From Steroidobacter sp. (GTDB lineage Bacteria; Pseudomonadota; Gammaproteobacteria; Steroidobacterales; Steroidobacteraceae): DNA of 63,141 bases. The stretch's first letter is position 1. Each line of letters begins with the position of its first letter. Made by a program: the position numbers and the translations under genes. Shown piece by piece: positions 16,593 through 25,377 of the stretch. The notes beneath the pieces are model-generated. The model did no database searches. It had not been told where the DNA came from and worked only from the letters and a program-made list of their open reading frames with translations. The stretch is taken from contig JAICPY010000013.1 of assembly GCA_025929585.1 (NCBI GenBank), forward strand, positions 1-63,141. The letters run 5' to 3'.

Positions 16593-17462
16593 ATGACACG
16601 CCGAGGACTCGTTGTGGCAAATAACTCGAAAGGCCTCGAGACGTTAAGGGGAGACATCGTCCGTCGCTACGACGAATTGAGCCCACGTCTTCAGCAGGTC
16701 GCCAAGTACGTACTCGAGAACCCAAACGACATGGCGCTGCAGACGCTCGCGGTGATCGCCGATCGCTGCGGCGTGCAGCCTTCGACCATTGTGCGATTCG
16801 CTAAGACCTTCGGTTACGAAGGGGCCAGCGACATGCAGGAGCTGTTCAAGGACGAAATGCTCACGCAGGCACCAAGCCCCAGTTACTCGGAGCGCATTCG
16901 GCAGTTCACGCGAAGAGCGAGCGCTGCCGGTGCACTCGCTCCTCAGGATGTGCTGCAAGAGTTCGCCGACAGCAACATCCTCGCGCTTGAGCATCTGAAA
17001 GCGAATGTCCGCAAAGCAGATCTCGAGCGTTCGGTGGAGATGCTTCGCAGCGCGGGTGCCGTGTACATCATCGGGCTGCGACGCTCCTTTCCAGTCGCCG
17101 CGTATCTAGTCTATGCACTGCGCCATGTGGGGAAACCTGCGCATCTGCTCGATGGAGTCGCGGGCATGTTGACGGAGCAGAGCACGATGCTCAGCTCCAA
17201 GGATCTGCTCATCGCCACCAGCTTCCATCCATATGCACGCGAGACCGTTGAGATCGTGAACGCCGCGAAGGAGCAGAAGGCCAAGATCATCGCGATCACG
17301 GACAGCCGACTGAGCCCGCTTGCGAATCCTGCCGATCTCGTCTTTGAGGTCAAAGATGCGGAAGTGCGGCAGTTCCGTTCCCTCACCGCCTCGATGTGTC
17401 TCGCGCAAGCGATGGTGATCAGCTACGCGTTCGAGATCGAGGGGCGAGGCCGGAGTCGCTGA
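16593..17462 (+). CDS. iolR: RpiR-family transcriptional regulator of inositol catabolism (IolR-like)
   Basis: Residues about 15-90 are an RpiR helix-turn-helix (LSPRLQQVAKYVLENPNDMA, then RCGVQPSTIVRFAKTFGYEG). Residues about 130-270 form a SIS sugar-phosphate-binding domain (GAVYIIGLRRSFPVAAYLVY, ATSFHPYARETVEIVNAAKE, IAITDSRLSPLANPADLVFE). RpiR-type IolR proteins of alphaproteobacteria repress iol genes and respond to a phosphorylated pathway intermediate; the S. meliloti one is reported to use GGAA-N6-TTCC sites. Its placement beside iolG and five copies of a paired box of that form support the same role here. The ligand is inferred from the family. Confidence 0.85.
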   Translation: MTRRGLVVANNSKGLETLRGDIVRRYDELSPRLQQVAKYVLENPNDMALQTLAVIADRCGVQPSTIVRFAKTFGYEGASDMQELFKDEMLTQAPSPSYSERIRQFTRRASAAGALAPQDVLQEFADSNILALEHLKANVRKADLERSVEMLRSAGAVYIIGLRRSFPVAAYLVYALRHVGKPAHLLDGVAGMLTEQSTMLSSKDLLIATSFHPYARETVEIVNAAKEQKAKIIAITDSRLSPLANPADLVFEVKDAEVRQFRSLTASMCLAQAMVISYAFEIEGRGRSR

Positions 17463-17528
17463 CTTAGTCGCACTGAGTCGCCGCCCCAGTTCTTTGCATT
17501 GGCGCTCAGGCAAATGTTTGGGCATGAT

Positions 17529-17572
17529 GGAATGTACATTCCCATCTGAAACAAAGGTGGAATGGACATTCC
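17529..17572. promoter_or_regulatory. Paired IolR-like operator ahead of iolG
   Basis: GGAATGTACATTCC at 17529 is a perfect palindrome and GGAATGGACATTCC at 17559 is nearly so. Starts are 30 bp apart. The second box ends 33 bp before the iolG ATG, a position suited to repression. Confidence 0.85.
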
Positions 17573-17605
17573 GTCAACATCGATCGAACTAAGAGGTGCT
17601 ACACC

Positions 17606-18595
17606 ATGATCCGGTTTCTGCTCATTGGCGCCGGTCGCATCGGGAAGATCCATGCGGAGAACATCGCGCGTAACCCACGCACGACTCTGATAGCTGTATC
17701 GGATGCGGACTCGAACGCTGCACAAGCGCTTGCCCAGCGCTGGAATAGTAAGGTGCTCACGCTTGAGGAAGCGTTATTCGATCGCGAAGTCGACGCCATC
17801 CTCGTTGCGAGCTCGACGGATACCCACGCCGATTGGATCGAGAAGTGTGCTGCCGCAGGGAAGCCGGTCTTCTGTGAGAAGCCACTCGATCTGAATATAG
17901 AGCGTGCAACAGCCTGTATGCGAAAAGCGCAAGCAGCTCGAATCCCGCTCTATCTTGGCTTCAATCGCCGCTACGATCCCTCGTTCACGCGCATCCACCG
18001 CGAGATTCGCTCTGGGAGCATCGGGCGGCTCGAGACATTGCACATCACAAGCCGAGACCCAGCTCCGCCACCTCTCGAATACATCAGTCGCTCAGGCGGA
18101 CTCTTCCGCGACATGATGATTCACGATTTCGATATGGCCCGCTGGCTGCTCGGGGCCGAGCCGGTGGAGGTATTTGCGCGTGGAAGCGCGCTCGTCGATC
18201 CTGGGATCGGCGAGGCTGGAGATGTGGATACCGCAATGGTGATGCTGCGCACTGCTGAGGGGACGTTGTGCCAAATCGCGAACAGCCGTCGATGCAGCTT
18301 CGGTTACGACCAGCGCATTGAAGCGTTCGGTTCAAACGGCATGGTGCGTGCCGGCAATCATCGCGAGACGAGTGTGACCATGGCGGATTCGCGTGGCTAC
18401 ACCGTCGAGCCGGCACTTCCCTTCTTCCTAGAACGATATGCAGCTGCGTACCGGCTGGAGCTCGAAGATTTCGTCAACGCGTTGGAAGGGGTAGCCGTCG
18501 AGTTGGCGACAGGCGAGGACGGCCGGCGCGCGCTGTTGCTCGCGGACGCCGCGCAGCAATCGCTCATCAGCGGCGCGCCAGTCGCGGTGCGGTGA
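17606..18595 (+). CDS. iolG: Inositol 2-dehydrogenase
   Basis: This 329-residue Gfo/Idh/MocA oxidoreductase has an NAD-binding Rossmann motif (GAGRIGKIHA, residues 8-17), the catalytic EKP (91-93) and the IolG-type GGLFRDMMIHDFDMARWL segment, which carries the Asp and His used with Lys92. It oxidises myo-inositol to 2-keto-myo-inositol (scyllo-inosose), the first pathway step. The length and the IHDFD motif favour IolG over other family members. It lies directly behind paired operators, with a second operator pair after it, so it may be a single-gene unit or lead into the next operon. Confidence 0.88.
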   Translation: MIRFLLIGAGRIGKIHAENIARNPRTTLIAVSDADSNAAQALAQRWNSKVLTLEEALFDREVDAILVASSTDTHADWIEKCAAAGKPVFCEKPLDLNIERATACMRKAQAARIPLYLGFNRRYDPSFTRIHREIRSGSIGRLETLHITSRDPAPPPLEYISRSGGLFRDMMIHDFDMARWLLGAEPVEVFARGSALVDPGIGEAGDVDTAMVMLRTAEGTLCQIANSRRCSFGYDQRIEAFGSNGMVRAGNHRETSVTMADSRGYTVEPALPFFLERYAAAYRLELEDFVNALEGVAVELATGEDGRRALLLADAAQQSLISGAPVAVR

Positions 18596-18607
18596 TGGAA
18601 AATCCTA

Positions 18608-18651
18608 GAAAGTTTCATTCCACCACAAAGAGAAATTGAAATTTTCGTTCC
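18608..18651. promoter_or_regulatory. Paired IolR-like operator ahead of the idh2-iolBCDE operon
   Basis: GAAAGTTTCATTCC (18608) and GAAATTTTCGTTCC (18638) fit GAAA-N6-TTCC. Starts are again 30 bp apart. The pair sits between iolG and the second dehydrogenase. Confidence 0.75.
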
Positions 18652-18713
18652 ATTGATTTAGCGTACGGTGGTGCGAGCGGCCGAGAGAGCCGCCGCGGAG
18701 CAACGCACCGCTA

Positions 18714-19853
18714 ATGACTGCATCGCTAACAGTGGGTTTGATCGGCGCCGGCTACATGGGCCGCGCGCACGCAATTGCATTCCATGGTGTCGGCGTCACC
18801 TTCGGTCCGCAGTATGCGGTTCGGTGCTTGAGCTTGGCGGATCATTCCGCGGACAGCGCGAAGGCCAGTGCTCGTGCGCTGGGATTCGAAGGTGCAGCGG
18901 CGAGTTGGCAGGATGTAGTGCGTAATCCGGCTGTCGAGCTCGTGGACATCTGCGCGCCAAACTACCTTCATCGCGAGATGGCACTCGCCGCGCTCGCTCA
19001 GGGCAAGCACGTTTATTGCGAGAAGCCGTTGGCAACGACGCTTGTGGAGGCGCGCGAGGTCGCGCACGCAGCGCAACGCTCTGGAGCGCGCTGTTTCATC
19101 GGGTTCAACTACATTTGCAATCCGCTCCTGCAGTTCGCACGCGAGATGATTGCAGCAGGTGAGCTAGGTCAGATCGTGAGCGTTCGAGGTCGCTATTTCG
19201 AAGACTACCTGAGCGATGCACGCTCGCCATTCACATGGAGATGCGAACGCCGGCTCGCCGGTGCCGGTGCGCTCGCCGATCTCGGTTCACATCTCATCAA
19301 CCTTATCCATTTTCTCCTCGGACCGATCGCGCGAGTGTCCGCTGTATTGAAGACGACCCATTCAGAACGTGTCGACCCAAGCAGCGGCCTTGCACGCACC
19401 GTTGAGAACGAAGATACAGCGCACGTGTTGATAGAGCTTGAGTCCGGAGTGCGGGGCTCGCTGGAGATCAGTCGCATCGCCTCCGGATACAAATGTGGTC
19501 TTGCGGCGGAGATCGTCGGCACGGCCGGCAGCATCCAATTTGATCAAGAGCGCATGAACGAGTTGCGCTTCTACTCTGCCGGCTCTGTGTCGGGGCGACG
19601 CGGATTCACCACTATTCTTGCAGGCCCAGAGCATCCTGATTACGCGGCGTTTTGTCCGGCGCCGGGGCATGGTCTTGGCGTGAACGATCTGAAAGTCATC
19701 GAAGTGCGCAATATCGTCCGTGCCGTTCGCGAGAATGGGGTTGCATGGCCTGACTTCGCCGAAGGCGTTCGCGTCCAGGAGGTGATGGAAGCGATCGAAG
19801 TATCTGCACACTCCGGAACATGGGTCGAGGTCGACGGGGGGCCTTTGTCATGA
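18714..19853 (+). CDS. Gfo/Idh/MocA oxidoreductase, possible scyllo-inositol dehydrogenase
   Basis: The 379-residue protein has a Rossmann motif (GLIGAGYMGRAHA, residues 8-20), EKP at 103-105 and a second-domain GALADLGSHLINL segment with the expected Asp and His. It is about 50 residues longer than IolG and clearly diverged, closer to the longer family members that act on scyllo-inositol or other polyol/sugar substrates. It is first in a tight operon (ATGA overlap with iolB), which argues for a step feeding the inositol route. D-chiro-inositol or an inositol phosphate are alternatives. GGAG lies 13 bases upstream of the ATG, slightly far for a ribosome site. Confidence 0.75.
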   Translation: MTASLTVGLIGAGYMGRAHAIAFHGVGVTFGPQYAVRCLSLADHSADSAKASARALGFEGAAASWQDVVRNPAVELVDICAPNYLHREMALAALAQGKHVYCEKPLATTLVEAREVAHAAQRSGARCFIGFNYICNPLLQFAREMIAAGELGQIVSVRGRYFEDYLSDARSPFTWRCERRLAGAGALADLGSHLINLIHFLLGPIARVSAVLKTTHSERVDPSSGLARTVENEDTAHVLIELESGVRGSLEISRIASGYKCGLAAEIVGTAGSIQFDQERMNELRFYSAGSVSGRRGFTTILAGPEHPDYAAFCPAPGHGLGVNDLKVIEVRNIVRAVRENGVAWPDFAEGVRVQEVMEAIEVSAHSGTWVEVDGGPLS

Positions 19854-20668
19854 ATGCTCATATCAACTCCTTCCGCCAAGGCTTTCCACTCGGATCGACC
19901 TGGATCACTCGCCACGACGATCGCGAGAACGAATCCGGCATAGGACTAGGCATCTTGCGCTTGCAAGCTGGCGAGCGAGTGAACGTCGATGTTGCGAGCG
20001 AGTGTGCCTGGCTATTGATGGCTGGCGCGGTGCGTGGCGAAGCAGGTGCTACACCGTTCTCGTTGTCGCGCAAGTCCTTGTTCGACGAATCGGCGAGCTG
20101 CGTACATGTTGCAGCAGGTACTACGGTGCACATCGAAGCCGAACGAGACAGCGAGCTCACCGTCTACCAGTGCGCCAACCGCGCGTACTTCGATCCGCGA
20201 TTGTTCAGTCCGCAAGATGTGCCGAACGAAGCGCGCGGGCGAGGGCAGGTCGGCGGGCGTGCCTTGCGCTACGTGAGAACGATCTTCGATCGAAGAAACT
20301 CGCCTGCTGAAGTCGAGCTTGTGCTCGGTGAAGTCGTGACCTTCCCTGGAGGGTGGTCGAGCTATCCGCCGCACCATCACGTGCAACCCGAGATCTATCA
20401 CTATCGTTTCACGGCACCGAGCGGATTCGGTCATGCGGAGCTCGGCGAAAGCGTGCTGAAGGTAAGGCAAAACGACACGGTTTTGATTTCTGCCGGCCTA
20501 GATCACGCGCAATGCACTGCGCCGGGCTATGGCATGTACTACTCCTGGGTGATTCGGCACTTGCCTAACAACCCATACATCGCACCGGAGTTCACGCCGG
20601 AACATGCGTGGACGCTTCAACAGGATGCAAGCTACTGGCATCCACCCGAGTTTTCGAAAGATGAATAA
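19850..20668 (+). CDS. iolB: 5-deoxy-glucuronate isomerase
   Basis: ATG 19850 overlaps the previous stop (ATGA), so longer in-frame starts are unlikely. This 272-residue double-cupin protein has the IolB hallmark SSYPPHHHVQPEIYHYRF (metal ligands His175-177 and Glu181) and GLDHAQCTAPGYGMYYSWVI. It converts 5-deoxy-D-glucuronate to 5-dehydro-2-deoxy-D-gluconate. Its reading frame overlaps the iolC start by 8 bp, indicating coupled translation within the iol operon. Confidence 0.92.
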   Translation: MNAHINSFRQGFPLGSTWITRHDDRENESGIGLGILRLQAGERVNVDVASECAWLLMAGAVRGEAGATPFSLSRKSLFDESASCVHVAAGTTVHIEAERDSELTVYQCANRAYFDPRLFSPQDVPNEARGRGQVGGRALRYVRTIFDRRNSPAEVELVLGEVVTFPGGWSSYPPHHHVQPEIYHYRFTAPSGFGHAELGESVLKVRQNDTVLISAGLDHAQCTAPGYGMYYSWVIRHLPNNPYIAPEFTPEHAWTLQQDASYWHPPEFSKDE

Positions 20669-22610
20669 GACGCTTGATTTGATCTGTCTAGGGCGCGCTG
20701 CCGTGGATTTTTACGGCCAGCAGATCGGCTGTCGGCTAGAAGACATGCAGAGTTTCGCGAAATATCTTGGTGGGTCCTCGGCGAATCTCGCTGCCGGATC
20801 TGCGCGTCTCGGCGTGCGCAGTTCGATGCTGACGCGCGTCGGCGATGAGCAGATGGGACGATTCGTGCGCGAGGCCTTGGCTCGCGAGGGCGTCGACGTG
20901 AGTCACGTCAAGACGGATCCAACCCGCTTGACGGCCTCCGTCGTCCTTGGCATTCAAGGTACTGGCTCTTACCCGCATATCTTCTTCCGCGAGAACTGTG
21001 CTGATATGGGGGTGTGTACTCAGGATTTTGACGAGCACTACATTGCATCGAGCCGCGCAATCTCCGTGACGGGAACGCACTTGTCGACACCGACTACTCG
21101 TGCAGCAGTCGAGCAGGCGTATCGCTTCGCTCGGGCAAACGACACGCGCGTGATTCTCGACATCGACTATCGGCCAGTGTTGTGGAAACTCACGAGCGCC
21201 GGAGAAGGCGAGTCGCGCTTCGTGCCATGGCAGGAGGCGACCGCCGTAACTCAATCCGTACTGCCCCTGTGCGATCTCGTGGTTGGGACCGAGGAAGAGA
21301 TTCGCATTGCAGGGGGCGAGAATGAGCTGATGGCTGCATTGCGCGCGATCCGAGCGCGCACCGCCGCAACGATCGTATTGAAGCGCGGTCCCACAGGATG
21401 CAGTCTGATTGACGGGGCCGTGCCCGCGAGCATAGAGGATCTCGTCACCATCCCAGGATTTCCGGTGGATGTCTTGAATGTGCTCGGCGCAGGTGATGCA
21501 TTCCTGAGCGGATTTTTGTCCGGCTGGCTCAATAGCAAACCGCTCGCTGAATGCGCGAGGCTCGGCAATGCCTGCGGCGCACTCGTTGTCAGTCGTCACG
21601 GCTGCACTCCTGCGATGCCCAGTCGAGCCGAGTTGGCTGAGTTCCTCAAACGTGCGCCGCACGTGCGTAGGCCGGATCTCGATGAAGCGCTTTCTCATAT
21701 CCATCATGCAACTACGGTGCGGCGCTCAAGAGATGAGCTCTACGTTCTCGCATTTGATCATCGCCGCCAACTCGAGGAACTCGCCGACGACGAAGGTGCG
21801 AGCCGCGCGCGCATAGCTATCTTTAAGGATCTTGTGGCACGCGCGGTTGAGCGCACTGCAAGCCGAGCTCCGGAACCCGAGCGTCTGGGCGTCATCGTTG
21901 ATGCGCGACACGGCTCAGGGGTGCTAAATCGATTGAGCGGAGGCCCGCTTTGGATAGGCCGACCGATAGAAACGCCCGGCTCGCGGCCAGTCGCGTTCGA
22001 CTCGACGGAGAACATCGGCCTTCATCTTGCGAGTTGGCCAGTGGCGCATGTCATCAAGTGCCTCGTGTTCTACCATCCAGACGATCCGGTGGATATGCGC
22101 TTAGCGCAGGAACGAAAGGTCCGCGAGTTGTACGGTGCTGCGCAAGCGCTGGATCGCGATCTGCTGCTCGAGATCATCTGCACCGGACGTGGGCTTCCTG
22201 TAAACGATGATGCAATGGTGCGTTCCATGAAACGGTTCTACAACTTGGGCGTACGTCCAGCGTGGTGGAAAATCGAGCCGCAGTCGCGCACGGCTTGGCA
22301 ACAAATTGAGACCGTGATCGCCGAGCGCGATCCCTGGTGTAACGGCGTCCTTCTCCTTGGACTCGATGCACCGGAAGAAGTGTTGCGGCGCGCGTTCGAA
22401 AGCGCCGTGGAAACGCCTGTGTGTCGCGGGTTCGCTGTTGGGCGCAGCATCTTCAATCCCGCGGCTCGCGATTGGTTCGCCGGACGGATGACGGATGAGC
22501 AGGCGATCGAAGATATTGCTACCCGCTATATGCGCCTGATCGAGAGCTGGCGAAGCTTGCGGGCGCGCAGCGGCGTCAATTCGAAACGCGCGGTAGGGCA
22601 GCTCGCATGA
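20661..22610 (+). CDS. iolC: 5-dehydro-2-deoxygluconokinase fused to DUF2090 (IolJ-like) aldolase domain
   Basis: The start ATG 20661 overlaps the iolB end. Residues about 1-325 are a PfkB kinase (GGSSANLAAGSARLG, RVGDEQMGRFV and the C-terminal NVLGAGDAFLSGFL anion-hole motif). Residues about 345-645 are DUF2090, a class-I-aldolase-like domain (LYVLAFDHRRQLEEL, VIKCLVFYHPDD, LLLEIICTGRG, GFAVGRSIF). The fusion is common in proteobacterial iol clusters. The kinase makes 5-dehydro-2-deoxygluconate 6-phosphate, and the aldolase half is thought to split it into dihydroxyacetone phosphate and malonate semialdehyde. No separate iolJ occurs in the window, which fits this. Confidence 0.93.
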   Translation: MNKTLDLICLGRAAVDFYGQQIGCRLEDMQSFAKYLGGSSANLAAGSARLGVRSSMLTRVGDEQMGRFVREALAREGVDVSHVKTDPTRLTASVVLGIQGTGSYPHIFFRENCADMGVCTQDFDEHYIASSRAISVTGTHLSTPTTRAAVEQAYRFARANDTRVILDIDYRPVLWKLTSAGEGESRFVPWQEATAVTQSVLPLCDLVVGTEEEIRIAGGENELMAALRAIRARTAATIVLKRGPTGCSLIDGAVPASIEDLVTIPGFPVDVLNVLGAGDAFLSGFLSGWLNSKPLAECARLGNACGALVVSRHGCTPAMPSRAELAEFLKRAPHVRRPDLDEALSHIHHATTVRRSRDELYVLAFDHRRQLEELADDEGASRARIAIFKDLVARAVERTASRAPEPERLGVIVDARHGSGVLNRLSGGPLWIGRPIETPGSRPVAFDSTENIGLHLASWPVAHVIKCLVFYHPDDPVDMRLAQERKVRELYGAAQALDRDLLLEIICTGRGLPVNDDAMVRSMKRFYNLGVRPAWWKIEPQSRTAWQQIETVIAERDPWCNGVLLLGLDAPEEVLRRAFESAVETPVCRGFAVGRSIFNPAARDWFAGRMTDEQAIEDIATRYMRLIESWRSLRARSGVNSKRAVGQLA

Positions 22611-24448
22611 GCGGCGGCACGATTCGTCTGACGATGGCGCAGGCCCTTGTACGCTATGTAGCCGCCCAGCGCGCACTCATCGCAGATCGCGAGATGCCGC
22701 TGTGCGCGGGCGTCTTCGCGATTTTCGGACATGGCAATGTCGCCGCGATAGGCGAGGCTCTTGCTGCTTCGCGAACAGAGCTCCCGACTTATCGTGCGCA
22801 TAACGAACAAGCGATGGCGCATTCAGCGATCGCCTACGCAAAGGCTCTGCGTCGGCAACGCTTCATGGCCTGCACGACTTCGATCGGCCCTGGCGCAACG
22901 AACATGGTCACGGCTGCCGCGCTCGCGCACGTGAACCGCTTGCCGGTGCTCCTGCTGCCGGGCGACACCTTCGCAAGTCGACGACCGGATCCGGTATTGC
23001 AGCAGATCGAGGATTTCGGCGATCCCACTATCACAGTGAACGACTGTTTCAAGCCTGTCTCGCGCTACTTTGACCGCATCGTTCGACCCGAACAGTTGCT
23101 GCGAAGTCTGCCGCAAGCAATCGGAGTGCTGATCGATCCAGCCGAATGTGGGCCGGTCACGCTAGCGTTGCCCCAGGATGTGCAAGCCGAGGCTTACGAT
23201 TATCCGGCGTCGTTCTTCGAGCCGCGTCTGCATCGGCCTACTTGTCTCGGAGCCGATCTTAGACAACTGTCGGCCGCCGCAAGCGTAATCAGCAGCGCGC
23301 GTCAGCCTCTCATCATTGCGGGAGGCGGTGTGCACTACGCGGATGCGTGCACTGTGCTGTCTGAATTCGCGAGCCGACACGAGATACCCGTCGCGGAGAC
23401 GCAAGCAGGGAAGGGCGCCTTGCGTTGGGACCATGATCAGAACGTTGGCGCCATCGGCGTCACGGGATCGAGCGCGGCGAACGAGCTTGCAGCTGCCGCC
23501 GATGTGATCATCGCGATTGGGACACGTCTGCAAGATTTCACGACTGCTTCGGGGTCGCTGTTCCGCAACCCCGAGCGGCGCATCATCGCGATCAACGCGT
23601 GTCGTTTGGATGCAGCTAAATACGATGCGTTACCCGTGCAAGGCGATGCCAGGCGCGCGCTGCACGAGCTCGATGCGTTGCTGAAGAACGCGACAGATCG
23701 CAAGCAATGGGCAATGAGATCTCGGCATCTACGCACGCAATGGCTGGATCATGTCGATTCGGCAACGATGGATCAGGGAGTCGATCGGCCGACCGACGCT
23801 CAAGTGCTCGGCGCGGTGAATCGCACGATTGGAGAAAATGGCACGGTCGTGTGCGCAGCCGGCGGTCTACCTGGAGAATTGCACAAGCTTTGGCGCGCGC
23901 AGGATAGCGACTCCTATCACCTCGAATACGGCTACTCGTGCATGGGCTACGAGATCGCGGGTGGCGTAGGCGTGAAGCTCGCGCGTCCGGAACGCAACGT
24001 GGTCGTGATGGTGGGCGATGGCAGCTATCTGATGATGAATTCCGAGATAGCAACGTCGATTGCGCTAGGTCTCAAGCTCACCATCGTCCTGCTCGACAAC
24101 CGCGGCTTCGGCTGCATCAATCGGTTGCAGCAATCGTGCGGCGGAGAGTCATTCAACAATCTGCTTCCAGAAGTTGCGCCTTCTATTGATTTCGCAGCTC
24201 ACGCACGCGCGCTTGGCGCTGACGCCTTACAGGTCCGTGGCATTGCCGAGCTGGAGGAAGCGCTGCTCAAAGCGCGGAGCATGGATCGCACGATTTTGAT
24301 CGCACTCGAAACAGACTCGCATCACACGACTGCTGCAGGCGGTGCGTGGTGGGATGTGGCCGTGCCGGAGGTCTCCGAGAGCAAGGATGTCGCCGCTGCC
24401 TACGAAAAATACCGTGCGCATTTAGACGAGCTGCATCGACGCGATTGA
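22607..24448 (+). CDS. iolD: 3D-(3,5/4)-trihydroxycyclohexane-1,2-dione hydrolase
   Basis: This 613-residue ThDP-dependent enzyme overlaps iolC by 4 bp (ATGA). The N-terminal PYR domain carries the catalytic Glu (RAHNEQAMAHSAIAYAKALR). The central domain has VIIAIGTRLQDFTT. The C-terminal PP domain has the metal/ThDP motif GDGSYLMMNSEIATSIALG followed by NRGFGCINRLQ. It hydrolyses the ring dione to 5-deoxy-glucuronate, the ring-opening step of inositol breakdown. The length matches the family, and position within the iol operon distinguishes it from acetolactate synthases. Confidence 0.94.
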   Translation: MSGGTIRLTMAQALVRYVAAQRALIADREMPLCAGVFAIFGHGNVAAIGEALAASRTELPTYRAHNEQAMAHSAIAYAKALRRQRFMACTTSIGPGATNMVTAAALAHVNRLPVLLLPGDTFASRRPDPVLQQIEDFGDPTITVNDCFKPVSRYFDRIVRPEQLLRSLPQAIGVLIDPAECGPVTLALPQDVQAEAYDYPASFFEPRLHRPTCLGADLRQLSAAASVISSARQPLIIAGGGVHYADACTVLSEFASRHEIPVAETQAGKGALRWDHDQNVGAIGVTGSSAANELAAAADVIIAIGTRLQDFTTASGSLFRNPERRIIAINACRLDAAKYDALPVQGDARRALHELDALLKNATDRKQWAMRSRHLRTQWLDHVDSATMDQGVDRPTDAQVLGAVNRTIGENGTVVCAAGGLPGELHKLWRAQDSDSYHLEYGYSCMGYEIAGGVGVKLARPERNVVVMVGDGSYLMMNSEIATSIALGLKLTIVLLDNRGFGCINRLQQSCGGESFNNLLPEVAPSIDFAAHARALGADALQVRGIAELEEALLKARSMDRTILIALETDSHHTTAAGGAWWDVAVPEVSESKDVAAAYEKYRAHLDELHRRD

Positions 24449-24491
24449 GGCGAGCAGTGCGCACCCAGCTTCACCTGATAAAGAGCTATCT

Positions 24492-25376
24492 ATGATTCGC
24501 ATCGGCATCAACCCACTCACCTGGACGAATGACGACCTCCCTTCGCTCGGCTCCGACACGCCACTGGAAACGTGTTTGCGTGAAGCGCGCGATGCGGGCT
24601 ATGTCGGCGTGGAGCTCGGCAATAAGTTCCCGCGCACCGCTGAGAAGTTGCGCCCCATCCTGCGCGCACACGATCTGGATTTAGTTTCGGGGTGGTACAG
24701 CGGACGCCTGCTCGAGCGCGACGTCGACGCTGAATGGGACGCCATGAGCGCGCACTTCAAGCTACTGCACGCGCTTAACTGCGAAGTGATGGTGTTTGCG
24801 GAAGTAAGTCGCTGCAACCATGGCGATCAGAGAGCACCGCTGTCGCAGCGTCCGCGGCTGCCCGAAGGCGAGTGGCCGCGCTTCAACGAACGGCTGACGC
24901 GGCTTGCCGAGCGCATGAAATCGGCTGGGCTGCGCCTCGCGTATCATCATCACATGGGCACCGTCGTGCAGTCGCCGCAGGACATCGACGAGATGATGAG
25001 CGGCACCGGCGATGCGGTCGGCTTACTGCTCGACACCGGCCATCTCACGTATGCGGGTGGTGACCCTGTGCGTGCGGCTGCCCAGTACGTATCGCGCATC
25101 GTTCACGTACACTGCAAAGACGTACGAAAATCGGTGCTCGAGCACGTTCGTAACGAGGATTCGAGCTTCTTGAATGCGGTGCTCGAGGGAGTCTTTACCG
25201 TGCCTGGCGATGGCATGGTCGAGTATCGGCGTGTGCTCGAACCGATCGCGCGGGCCGGTTACTCGGGCTGGCTCGTCGTCGAAGCAGAGCAGGACCCGGC
25301 CATCGCGACGCCACATATCTACGCGAAGATGGGATTCGATCATCTATCGTCCGTCACTGCCGAACTGTTCGCCTGA
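24492..25376 (+). CDS. iolE: myo-inosose-2 dehydratase
   Basis: The 294-residue xylose-isomerase-like TIM barrel opens with IRIGINPLTWTNDDLPSLG, the usual IolE start, and has GYVGVELGNKFP, LRLAYHHHMGTVVQ, LLLDTGHLTYAGGDP and HVHCKDVR, which supply the metal ligands (Glu, Asp, His). It dehydrates 2-keto-myo-inositol to the trihydroxycyclohexane-dione used by IolD. It is 43 bp behind iolD and one base before the phosphatase gene, so it belongs to the same operon. Confidence 0.93.
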   Translation: MIRIGINPLTWTNDDLPSLGSDTPLETCLREARDAGYVGVELGNKFPRTAEKLRPILRAHDLDLVSGWYSGRLLERDVDAEWDAMSAHFKLLHALNCEVMVFAEVSRCNHGDQRAPLSQRPRLPEGEWPRFNERLTRLAERMKSAGLRLAYHHHMGTVVQSPQDIDEMMSGTGDAVGLLLDTGHLTYAGGDPVRAAAQYVSRIVHVHCKDVRKSVLEHVRNEDSSFLNAVLEGVFTVPGDGMVEYRRVLEPIARAGYSGWLVVEAEQDPAIATPHIYAKMGFDHLSSVTAELFA

Positions 25377-25377
25377 T

